Below are positions 44,901-53,731 of a stretch of 64,000 bases of DNA, piece after piece. The position numbers and the translations under genes were made by a program. The notes beneath the pieces are model-generated. The model was not told the origin of the DNA. It did no database searches and saw only the letters and a list, made by a program, of their open reading frames with translations. The stretch is from RGIG4097 sp964637515 (GTDB taxonomy: Bacteria > Bacillota > Clostridia > Christensenellales > CAG-917): the NCBI GenBank assembly GCA_964637515.1, contig CAZWUI010000004.1, positions 1-64,000 of the forward strand. The letters are read 5' to 3'. Each line of letters begins with the position of its first letter. Within the stretch, counting starts at the first letter, position 1.

Positions 44901-47900
44901 ATCAACGGCGGTACGTTCAACGGTGCAGTCGTGAACATGGAGACTGTAAACGAATCGTCAACGACGTACGGCACAATCTTTGAAGGCACGTTCAACGGCG
45001 CAGTCACCAACGGCGGCATCATCGGCGGCGACAATCCAGAAATTTCAAATGAAAGAATCATATTCAACGGCACCGTCGTCAACAATTACGTTGTTTATGG
45101 CGGAACTTTCAACGGCACCGTCACCAACAATAATTTGATAACAGGCGGTGTGTTCTCGGCAACTTCCACCGTCAACAACGGAGAAACCACAACGACTGAC
45201 GCGGATATTCAAGGCGGTAATTTCGGAGGAGCGGTCGTTAACAAGGGCGCCATTTCGGGCGGTGATTTTAGCGGAACGCTCGTGAACGACGGAACCATCT
45301 CGTTTGGTAGACTAAATTGCGAAGTTACAAACAATGGTACGATAGCGGGCGGTAATTTCGTCGATGCAGTCATAAACTACGGCGAAATCGATGGTCAATC
45401 GGCATCGTTTATCGACCCCGTCGAAAACAAAAACGGCGGTACGATTGTGGCGGGCATTTTTAACAATTCAGTCACCAATAGCGGCATAATAAACGGATCT
45501 TCTGCGATATTCTACGATGCAGTCACCAACAACGGAGAAATAATCAACGGTAATTTCAACTTTTCCGTCATCAACAATAGCGGTGCAACAATTTCGGGAG
45601 GCAACTTCAACGTATGCGAAACCGCTTTGCAAAATAACGGCACGATAAAGGGCGGTACTTTCGCGGTCGCAGTCACCAACAACACAAACGGCACCATTTC
45701 GGGCGGTACGTTCAACAGTGCGGTCTTGAACAACGGCATTATCACCAGCGATACCATCACCATCATTTCCATCTATCCCAAATTCACTGCGGCGGTCACC
45801 AACTACGGCAAGATTACTTCAATCTCCGCAAGCGATACTTTCAGCGGTGAGAATTGCTCGGTCATCAACTATGGCTCTCTCGGACAGTACGTTGATGCGA
45901 CTTTATCAAGCGGTCTCGGCGGCGGTGGTGTTACCTTCAATTGCCCCGTCACTTTCGAGAGTAGCAATACCGTCACGGCACTTGCAATAGGTTGCACGTT
46001 CAATGCTAGCGTGAGCGTCAAAGTTGCAGAATCTATCGGAAAAGGTAACCGATTCAATGACACGATCACCGCGGTCGGTTTCGACAATCTCGGTGCGGTG
46101 CTTTCAGACAGTGCGTTCATCAGAGATCTTTCGATGTCTGTCGAGTTCGTCAGTCCCTATGCGGTCACGTCTTTGACTGCCGTTATCACGGTCGAACACA
46201 CTCACACCTACGTCGATAGCACCACCGGACTTTGCGAATGCGGTAAAGGATGCGACCACGAAAGCGCAAACGAAAGCGCTATCTGTGCGACGTGCGGTTG
46301 CCAACTTCAAGCAAAAGTGCAAAACACAGCGGGCGGAAGCAAAAACTATATGCGCTTGAAAGATGCGGTTAAGGCCCTCGTTGACAACGATATTCTCACC
46401 GTCTATTGTGACGTCACCTACGATGCGGATATAACCGTCAACGCATCTTGCACAATCGTTTTGGGCGAATATAAGTTGATCGGCGACGACATTCCGTCTG
46501 AACTTGCAACCATTAATCCCGTATATGCAAAACTCATAATTGCAAGCGGAAAGACTGTCGCTATCAACGGCACTTCTACGAGTCAGGGCGAAATCAATTC
46601 GTCTATAACCGTTCAAAACGGTGCAACTCTTGTTCTCAACAACGTCAAAATGACTCCCGACATTAATTCGTTGCTTAGAAGTGAAGATAACTACGTCATC
46701 GAAAACTACGGCACGATCGACGTCGCAGAAGGTCAATCGGCAAATTCCTTCTCGTTGAAAGGCAAGCTCGTCAACTATGGCACTATCAAGGGTGGTGAAT
46801 ACTCTGCAGTCAACGTCGATAACGGTTCGGTCAACTACGGCACGATCGAGGATGCTGTAGTGCTTGTCGCTCTCACCAACTACGGCACGATCAGCGGCGG
46901 TACTTTTTCAAGAAACTTCACCAACTCTTCAATCGTCGTCGAAGAAGCCACGAAGAACGGCACGATCACCGGCGGTATTTTCAACGGCACCGTCACCAAC
47001 AATGCAAACTGCGTGATTTCGGGTGGTACGTTCAACGGATCGGTCGTCAACAACGGTACGATTTCAGGTGGTACGTTTGGCGATAATTCAGCAGTCACCA
47101 ACAACGGTACGATCAACGGCGGTACGTTCAGCGGCATCGTCAACAACAACGAGTCGACGAGCGGTGAAACCACAACTCCCGCAATCATCGACAAGAGCGA
47201 AAGCGGTGCGAAACCCGTGTTCAGTGGCACTTCCACCGTTAACAATAATAACGGCACGATCAAAAACGGCGAGTTCGGCGGAAAAGTCTACAACTTCTCA
47301 CTGGTCGAAAACGGCACGTTCAACGGCAAATTTAACAACAGCGCAAACGGTACCATTTCGAACGGTACGTTCAATCTTGAAGAGATGACTGAAAACTACG
47401 GTACTATCTCAAATGGCACCTTCAGCCTTGCGAATAATCTCGTAAACTACGGCACGATAAGTAGCGGAACGTTTGCACTTGCAAGCAGTGCGAATGACAA
47501 CGTCATCATTGAAAACTTCGGTGTTGTGGGCGGCGGTGCGTACTCTGTCAGAATTGTCAATTCCGCACATTACGACGCTGCCGAAGCAGTGTGGACTCTC
47601 GGCGAAATCAAGGGCGGTACATTCAGTAAATTGACTGAAAACTGCGGTGCTATCATCAGTGGCGGTACGTTCAACGCAACCGTCAGCAATAATTGCGAAA
47701 ACGATAGCGAAGGCGGACTCACGAAGGGCATCATCAAAGGCGGCACCTTCAAAGCGGTCAGCAACTCCGCTATCATCAGCAAAGTGGATAGCAGATTCCA
47801 ACCCACCTTCAACGGAAAAGTCGACAACCTTGACACGATCGAGGGCGGTATCTTCAATCAAACCGTCTACAATTTGACGAACGGCGTAATTAGCGACGGT

Positions 47901-50048
47901 CAATTCAGATTCGATAGTGAAGACGATGACGCAGTCGTGAACAACGGCACCATAAAAGGCGGTGTGTTCATCGGCTCAGTCATGAACTTCGGCACGATAG
48001 AAAACGGCGCAAGTCGTCCTGTCTTCAACGGCCTTGTAACAAACGGCAATATTATCAAAGACGGCGTGTTCAACGGCGAAGTCGAGAATATGCAAACTTC
48101 ATCAGGCTATGCCAAAATCGAAGGCGGTGTCTTCAACGGACTCGTCACCAACAACGGCGAAATCTACGACGGTAGTTTCGGAAATGCCGTACAAAACAAA
48201 GGTTATATCGTCGGCGGTACGTTCGGCGTTGATTCTTCCGTCAACAACGAGCGCAAAGTCCAATTCGTGAAGAACGACTTGATCTTCAAAGGCACGTTCA
48301 ACAACCTGCCCACAGGCTCGATCCAAGACATCAAGGACGAAAACACATTCGCAAACACTGTGAATAGTAGCGGTTCGATCGTAAATTGCGTATTCTACGT
48401 GCCCGTCGTAATCAAAGGAACGTCTGCGGAAGTAGTTACGTCAATCGACCAGACCACCTTCAAGAACATCGTAACCATTGATGCAGTCGGCGTGATAGGC
48501 AGCGGCGTGAAGTTCGACAATGCGGTGTCTATCGCAGATAATAGCGAATATGCGACAAGTCTTAAAGATACCGTTTATGGAAGTAGGGCATTCTTCAAAC
48601 TCGTGGACGGAAACGAAGTCTTGCAAAATGCGGACGTCAAAACCCTCAGCGAAGTGTTCGTCAAACGCCACGTACATAGCGTGTCGTCTGAAACGGGTAC
48701 TTGCTCTTGTGGATACGAATGCCCGCACGATAACCATTCCGATAGCGGTATTTGCGACGATTGCTCATATCAACTTCAAGTCAAACTCGCCGGCGCAAGC
48801 GGTGTGAAGTACGTGAAAAACCTTGAAACCGCAGTGGGTATCTACGAAAGCAACGACGTTTTGACTCTGCTTTGTGACGTTACAATCACCAAAGACGTCA
48901 CGTTCGATAATTTCGCATTCATCGATCTCAACGGCAAATCTATCGGAGGAAACGGCAGAATTATCACTTCGGGCGAAGATAACGTTGTGGTCGTATTCAG
49001 AAATAGCGGCACGACGGGCAAAGTCAACGTGACCGTCAAAGTCGGCGTGCAAGTCATAGTCGAAGGCGGTGCGTTCGCAAACTTCGAGGCAACGAGCGGT
49101 AGACTTGCCGTAAGCGGTGGCACAATCGACAATATCAAAGTCAATAGCGCAACGTTTGAAATCAACGGTGGAAACGTCGGCACTCTCGGCATTTGGAGCA
49201 GTGATGCAAACGACATCTATATCTCGGGCGGTACGTTCACGGCAATCGAACTCTACGGCAATCTGAATTATTCCGACGTCTTGGCATCCGACCATGCGTA
49301 TAAACTCGCATCCGACGGCTCGTTCATCAAGCTTGCGGATATGAATTCCGTGACTTCGGTCACCGTGTCCGCATGCAACGATCACGCTTGGACGGACGGT
49401 GTCTGCGACTACTGCGGGAATGTCTGCGAACATATCGGCGGCACTGCAACTTGCACTGAAAAAGCAACTTGCACAAACTGCGGTCACGAATATGGCGAAA
49501 TCGACGCACATAACCATAGCGCACTCAACGAAGTCAAGGCGGTTGCATCAACCGTGACTTCGACGGGTAATATCGCATACTATCACTGCACGGCATGCGA
49601 CAAGTATTACACCGACGTGCTTGCGCTCCACGAAATCACGTTTGCCGAAACCATAGTCCAAAAACTCATTCCGTCTATCATCGAAGGCAATGACGGCTTG
49701 TTCGTGAAGAATAGCGAAAACGGCTTGACCTTCAAATCCGACGCACTCAAAGAAGATTTCATCGGTGTGTTTGTGGACGGAGAAGAAGTCGCACAAGACA
49801 ACTATACGCTTGCGGACGACGGCACTGAAATCACTCTCGGTGCAGAATATCTCGACAACCTTGCAAGCGGTGTGCACACTCTCGAAATCCGCTCGATAGG
49901 CGGTGGTGCAGTGAGCGCATTCACCATTCAAGATGCACCGAGCGAAGGACTTTCGGGCGGAGCGTGGGCAGGCATCGGCATTGCAATCGCAGTGGCGGTT
50001 ATAGGACTCATGTTTGGTTTGATGTACGCATTCAAAAGACGTGCATAA
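38953..50048 (+). CDS. Giant secreted, membrane-anchored repeat protein (assembly gap inside)
   Basis: One gene interrupted by 100 Ns. Collapsing the identical 55-mers beside the gap (39874-39928 and 40029-40083) restores a single frame of about 3,646 codons. GGAGG lies 6 nt before the ATG. A signal peptide (about 1-37) precedes four super-repeats. Each opens with a related segment (FADAVSALRDNDTLTLL, LADALDAAENGDTLYIL, LKDAVKALVDNDILTVY, LETAVGIYESNDVLTLL) and closes with a Cys/His module (from about residues 780, 2364, 3188 and 3426), such as CECGYECPH...CSDCG. The first three contain long runs of a roughly 15-residue unit, NNGTISGGTFxGxVT, probably a beta-solenoid. A C-terminal helix (about 3612-3640) and KRRA anchor it in the membrane; no LPxTG is present. 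Probably an adhesin or cell-surface fibre, but its family and function are unassigned. Confidence 0.85.
39400..48250 (+). repeat. Degenerate 45-bp coding tandem repeat
   Basis: The coding unit for NNGTISGGTF-type coils recurs through this region, with well over one hundred degenerate copies. Nearly exact nucleotide copies cluster at 40775-40965, 43415-43480, 43855-43960 and 44160-44480, where ACGATTTC(a/g)GGCGGTACGTTC repeats. Interruptions are the Cys/His modules and the segments that open each super-repeat. The repeats are coding, so this is not a CRISPR array. Confidence 0.85.
39874..40083. other. Scaffold gap (100 Ns, 39929-40028) between two identical 55-bp ends
   Basis: The 55 bases before the Ns are identical to the 55 bases after them. 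Such an overlap equal to an assembler k-mer, joined by a fixed 100-N spacer, is what a short-read scaffolder writes when two contig ends share a repeat. Both copies are read in the same codon phase. Removing 155 bases (one copy plus the Ns) accounts exactly for the apparent frame change. The true number of repeats at this point is not known. Confidence 0.9.
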
Positions 50049-50064
50049 CCTATATTAACACAAC

Positions 50065-50096
50065 AAAAAAACGAGGCATGTTGCCTCGTTTTTTTA
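50065..50096 (+). terminator. Terminator of the giant surface-protein gene
   Basis: An A-run, ACGAGGCA/TGCCTCGT stem with a three-base loop, and a T-run. It can also serve the convergent rubrerythrin gene. Confidence 0.9.
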
Positions 50097-50132
50097 ATTT
50101 TGCAAGTACGCCCGCAGTTTGTTAGTGCGTCA

Positions 50133-50672
50133 TCAATAATTCTCTTCGCGAATTTCAAAGTACGCTTGCGGGTGTGCGCAGACAGGGCAGATTTCAGGTG
50201 CTGAAGTGCCGACTACGATATGTCCGCAGTTTCTGCATTCCCAAACTTTGACTTCGCTCTTTGCGAACACTTCTTGCGTTTCCACGTTGTTGAGGAGTGC
50301 GCGATAACGTTCTTCGTGCGCCTTTTCGATTGCTCCCACCATACGGAATTTTTTTGCAAGTTCAGGGAATCCTTCTTCTTCTGCGGTCTTTGCAAAACCT
50401 TCGTACATATCCGTCCATTCGTAATTTTCACCGTCTGCGGCGGCAGAAAGGTTTTCGGCGGTAGAGCCTATGCCATTAAGTTCTTTGAACCACATTTTTG
50501 CATGCTCTTTTTCGTTGTCTGCGGTTTTAAGGAAGAGAGCGGATATTTGTTCAAAACCGTCTTTCTTTGCTTTTGATGCGAAATAGGTGTACTTATTTCT
50601 TGCTTGGGACTCGCCTGCAAACGCTTCCATAAGATTTTTTTCGGTTTGAGTGCCTTCGTATTTGTTAGCCAT
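50133..50672 (-). CDS. rbr: Rubrerythrin
   Basis: A 179-aa peroxide-reducing non-haem iron protein that protects anaerobes from H2O2. The four-helix ferritin-like domain supplies the di-iron ligands: E20-type GESQARNKY, ADNEKEHAKMW and GAIEKAHEERY. The C-terminal rubredoxin domain has CRNCG and CPVCA. Lengths and spacing are typical. AAAGGAG lies 10 nt before the ATG, a rather long spacing. The gene has its own promoter directly beyond the copA stop, and no terminator is visible between copA and it. Confidence 0.96.
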   Translation of the reverse strand: MANKYEGTQTEKNLMEAFAGESQARNKYTYFASKAKKDGFEQISALFLKTADNEKEHAKMWFKELNGIGSTAENLSAAADGENYEWTDMYEGFAKTAEEEGFPELAKKFRMVGAIEKAHEERYRALLNNVETQEVFAKSEVKVWECRNCGHIVVGTSAPEICPVCAHPQAYFEIREENY

Positions 50673-50711
50673 AGTAACGTAACTCCTTTGTTTTGACTTT
50701 TGGTATAGTCA

Positions 50712-50740
50712 ATTATACGATATAAATCTTGCGATTTCAA
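50712..50740 (-). promoter_or_regulatory. Promoter of rubrerythrin
   Basis: On the minus strand, TTGAAA (50735-50740), 17 bp and TATAAT (50712-50717). Confidence 0.75.
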
Positions 50741-50747
50741 GAACGTA

Positions 50748-50957
50748 TCAGTCGATAGAAATCACTTCGTAGCCTGCGGCGGTGATTGCGTTTTTCAAAA
50801 CGTCGTTTGCGATTTCATCGTCACATACGACGGTTGCGCTTTTGTCTTCAAGGGAAACGTCCACGAATTTCACACCGTCCACGCTTTCCAACGCTTTTTT
50901 GACGTGAGCAACACAGTGCATGCACATCATACCTTCGATTTTCATTGTTTTGGTCAT
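50748..50957 (-). CDS. copZ: CopZ-like copper chaperone, possible separate product from inside copA
   Basis: The last 69 codons of copA encode a complete heavy-metal-associated domain with the CxxC pair in MMCMHC, the size of a free CopZ chaperone. Its ATG at 50957 is preceded by AAGGAGA (50965-50971) with a 7-nt spacing, which is as good as any true start in the window. The linker codons just before it have no other reason to spell an ideal ribosome site. Either a separate copZ was fused to copA by loss of the stop codon, or both the fused and free forms are made. Production of the free form is inference. Confidence 0.55.
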   Translation of the reverse strand: MTKTMKIEGMMCMHCVAHVKKALESVDGVKFVDVSLEDKSATVVCDDEIANDVLKNAITAAGYEVISID

Positions 50958-53270
50958 AGTTGTATCTCCTTGTTGAGTTGTATCATTTTTTTCGGCGGAT
51001 TTTTCACCGAGTTGTTTTTTGATTTCGTCAAGGTCGAGTGCGACTTCCTTGCGCACGGTATGTTTGTTGATATTGACTGCATTCAGGCGCAGAGCATTGA
51101 GCACAACGCATACGCTCGACAAACTCATCGCCGCCGCTCCTATCATCGGGTTGAGCGTTACGCCGATAGGGGAGAGTGCGCCCGCCGCTATGGGGATGCA
51201 AATGCAGTTGTAGACGAATGCCCAAAATAGATTTTCCTTGACGTTTGCAAGGGTTTTTCGCGACAGTGTAATCGCTCTTGCGACGTCAGTCAAATCAGAG
51301 TGCATAAGCACGACGTTCGCACTGTCAATCGCAACGTCCGTGCCTGCGCCTATCGCAATACCTACGTCCGCAATGGTCAGGGCGGGAGCGTCGTTGATTC
51401 CGTCGCCCACCATAATGGTTTTGCCTTGTTTTTTGAGTGCCGTGATAACCGTCGCTTTGTCTTCCGGTAGCACGTCGGAGATGACGTCGTCCACACCGCA
51501 TTCGTGTGCGATAGCCTTTGCACTGACCGCATTATCCCCGGTCAACATAATTGTTTTCAGCCCTTGCGAGCGCAAAAATTCAATCGCCTGCCGACTGCTT
51601 TCCTTGATTTCGTCACGCACCGCGACGAGTCCGATAATCTTTCCTTCAAGGGAGAGAAATAATGGGGTTTTGCCCTGCGAGGCAAGCTTATCCCCGACTG
51701 CGATTTCGATCGCGTTATTTCCCTCAAGATAAGATGCGTTTGTGAGAGAATACTCCCTACCGCCTACGTTTCCTTTTATTCCGTGTCCTGCAATCGACAA
51801 GAAGTTTTCCGCTTTTTCGGGAGTGAGAGAAAGGGCGTAAGCCTTTTGCAAAATTGCGAAAGCGATAGGGTGCTCACTCCCTTCTTCAAGACTTGCGGAC
51901 AAGGACAAAATCTCGTTTTTGCTCACACTTGAAAAGGATATGACGTCCGTAACTTCGGGCGTGCCTTTCGTGATAGTGCCTGTTTTGTCGAGCACGACGA
52001 TATTTGATTTTCCCGTTTCTTCAAGGGCGGTGGCACTCTTGAAAAGTATGCCGTTTTTTGCCCCCTTTCCGTTGCCTACCATGATAGCGACCGGGGTTGC
52101 AAGACCGAGTGCGCAAGGGCAACTGATGACAAGCACGCTTATTGCGTGAGTGAGAGACGTCGGCAGGTTTTTGGTGATCGCTATCCAAACGATGAATACC
52201 ACCAAAGCAACCGAAATGACACTTGGCACGAATATTCCCGACACTTTATCTGCCGTTTTTGCGATTGGAGCCTTTGACGACGACGCATCTTCGACGAGTT
52301 TCACGATTTTGCCGAGAGTGGCGTTTTCACCGACTTCAGTCGCGCGGACGTTGAGAAAACCGTTCACGTTTGAAGTGCCCGACAACACCTTATCCCCGAC
52401 CGTTTTGAAGACGGGCAGACTCTCTCCCGTGACCGACGATTCGTTGACGTCCGACGAACCCGACACAACTATTCCGTCGGCGGGGAAGTTTTCTCCGGGG
52501 CGCATCGCAAACACGTCGTATTTCCTGAGTTCGCCGGTAGGAATTTCCTTTTCTTCGCTGTCTATGACAACTCTGACCACGTCGGGTGCAAGGCTCATAA
52601 GTCCTTTGATTGCGGAAGTCGTTTTGCCTTTGCTATACGCCTCCAAAGTCTTACCGATTGTTATCAGTACGAGTATCATCGCCGCCGACTCAAAGTAAAG
52701 TCCGTGGATGATTTCGTGTGCTTGTTCGGGGTGTACGCCGAGTTTTATCGTCAGTGCTATGCTATACAAAAATGATATTCCGCTCCCCATAGAAACGAGT
52801 GTATCCATGTTTGGCGCGCGGTGGAGTAGGCTTTTTGTACCGCTCACGAAGAAGTGATTGTTCACGAGAATTATTGCAAAGGACAGCACAAGTTCGTATA
52901 TCGCAATTACGATAGGGGACTTCATGAAGTCGGGGATTGGGAAGTCAAACATTACATACCCCATCGAAACGTAGGACAGGGGAATTAGCAGCAGTGCTGA
53001 TATAATCAGGCGGATGACCATTTTGAAAATGGGATTTATTTTTTCTCCGTCGATTTTTTCGCTTGCGGGAGTCGCTTTGTAACCCGCGTCTGCAACCGCT
53101 TTCAAGATGATTTCACTGTTTGCGGGAGAGGAAAAAACTACGGTCATTGAGTTTGTCAACAGGCTCACCGCAACTTCGCTGACTCCGTCCACGCCGCTCA
53201 CCGCCTTTTCCACTCTTGCGCTACACGCAGAGCAGGTCATACCTTGAACGTTGAATTTGAGTTTTTCCAT
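50748..53270 (-). CDS. copA: Copper-translocating P1B-type ATPase with a C-terminal CopZ-like domain
   Basis: An 840-aa Cu+ exporter. The N-terminal heavy-metal domain has GMTCSACSARVEKA (about 10-23). Eight membrane helices are interrupted by the actuator domain (SSVTGESLPV). The copper-binding helix has SCPCALGLATP near residue 385, the phosphorylation site is LDKTGTITKGTPEV near 427, and the hinge is MVGDGINDAPAL. Unusually, a second heavy-metal domain (GMMCMHCVAHVKKA) is fused at the C-terminus after a charged linker (about 745-770). That last domain has its own internal ribosome site and ATG. The gene follows csoR by one base, with no Shine-Dalgarno of its own, implying coupled translation. 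Copper release from CsoR would switch on both. Confidence 0.95.
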   Translation of the reverse strand: MEKLKFNVQGMTCSACSARVEKAVSGVDGVSEVAVSLLTNSMTVVFSSPANSEIILKAVADAGYKATPASEKIDGEKINPIFKMVIRLIISALLLIPLSYVSMGYVMFDFPIPDFMKSPIVIAIYELVLSFAIILVNNHFFVSGTKSLLHRAPNMDTLVSMGSGISFLYSIALTIKLGVHPEQAHEIIHGLYFESAAMILVLITIGKTLEAYSKGKTTSAIKGLMSLAPDVVRVVIDSEEKEIPTGELRKYDVFAMRPGENFPADGIVVSGSSDVNESSVTGESLPVFKTVGDKVLSGTSNVNGFLNVRATEVGENATLGKIVKLVEDASSSKAPIAKTADKVSGIFVPSVISVALVVFIVWIAITKNLPTSLTHAISVLVISCPCALGLATPVAIMVGNGKGAKNGILFKSATALEETGKSNIVVLDKTGTITKGTPEVTDVISFSSVSKNEILSLSASLEEGSEHPIAFAILQKAYALSLTPEKAENFLSIAGHGIKGNVGGREYSLTNASYLEGNNAIEIAVGDKLASQGKTPLFLSLEGKIIGLVAVRDEIKESSRQAIEFLRSQGLKTIMLTGDNAVSAKAIAHECGVDDVISDVLPEDKATVITALKKQGKTIMVGDGINDAPALTIADVGIAIGAGTDVAIDSANVVLMHSDLTDVARAITLSRKTLANVKENLFWAFVYNCICIPIAAGALSPIGVTLNPMIGAAAMSLSSVCVVLNALRLNAVNINKHTVRKEVALDLDEIKKQLGEKSAEKNDTTQQGDTTMTKTMKIEGMMCMHCVAHVKKALESVDGVKFVDVSLEDKSATVVCDDEIANDVLKNAITAAGYEVISID

Positions 53271-53271
53271 A

Positions 53272-53589
53272 CTACTTCAATTTTTTCACAAGGTCGATGG
53301 TTTCATCCATAATTTCGACGTTGCCGCTCAACACGTTTTCGACCACGCAGGTTTTCAGGTGCTCTTCGAGAATGAGATAACCAAAACTCTGCAACGCTTT
53401 TTCGACGGCGGATATTTGTATCAAAATATCTCCGCAGTAGCGGTTGTCCGAAATCATTCCTTTGATACCGCCTAGTTGACCGATAATTCTATTCAATCTA
53501 TCGTTGAGAGATTTGAGTTGTTTTGCGTCGCGGGGTGTGTTTTTGTGTCTGTCTGCGCAGTGGCAACAGGGTTGATTATTTTCGTTCAT
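53272..53589 (-). CDS. csoR: CsoR-family copper-sensing repressor
   Basis: A 105-aa all-helical repressor of the CsoR/RcnR family. The Cu+-binding Cys-His-Cys triad is complete: RYCGDIL supplies the first cysteine and EEHLKTCV supplies the histidine and second cysteine. The basic helix with LNRIIGQLGGIKGMI fits DNA binding. The N-terminus has extra Cys/His residues (CCHCADRH) that could add metal sites. GGAG lies 8 nt before the ATG. The promoter directly upstream holds a typical CsoR operator. With copA one base downstream, it is a self-regulated copper resistance operon. Confidence 0.93.
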   Translation of the reverse strand: MNENNQPCCHCADRHKNTPRDAKQLKSLNDRLNRIIGQLGGIKGMISDNRYCGDILIQISAVEKALQSFGYLILEEHLKTCVVENVLSGNVEIMDETIDLVKKLK

Positions 53590-53603
53590 AATTCTTTCTC
53601 CGT

Positions 53604-53653
53604 ATACCCTATGGGGGTATGTTTAGCATATATCTTTTTTCCACCGTTGTCAA
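53604..53653 (-). promoter_or_regulatory. csoR-copA promoter with CsoR operator
   Basis: On the minus strand, TTGACA (53648-53653), 17 bp and TATGCT (53625-53630). The GC-centred inverted repeat ATACCC...GGGTAT (53604-53620) lies just downstream over the start of transcription, matching known CsoR sites. Confidence 0.8.
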
Positions 53654-53673
53654 GGAAGATAGACAAAACCATA

Positions 53674-53702
53674 TTGATTTTCTCGCATGCGGGGTATATA
53701 AT
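53674..53702 (+). promoter_or_regulatory. Promoter of the lipase-like hydrolase
   Basis: TTGATT (53674-53679), 17 bp and TATAAT (53697-53702). It is back to back with the csoR promoter. Confidence 0.75.
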
Positions 53703-53731
53703 GTAATAAAATTTACTCGCACAGGTAACCT

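Noticed and set aside
40161..50048. A separate 3,295-aa protein starting at 40161
   Set aside because: The frame is open back to the gap in phase with the upstream part. No ribosome site or signal peptide is present, and collapsing the duplicated 55-mer joins it to 38953.
49940..50048. Sortase-anchored C-terminus of the giant protein
   Set aside because: There is a membrane helix and basic tail, but no LPxTG-like motif before it.
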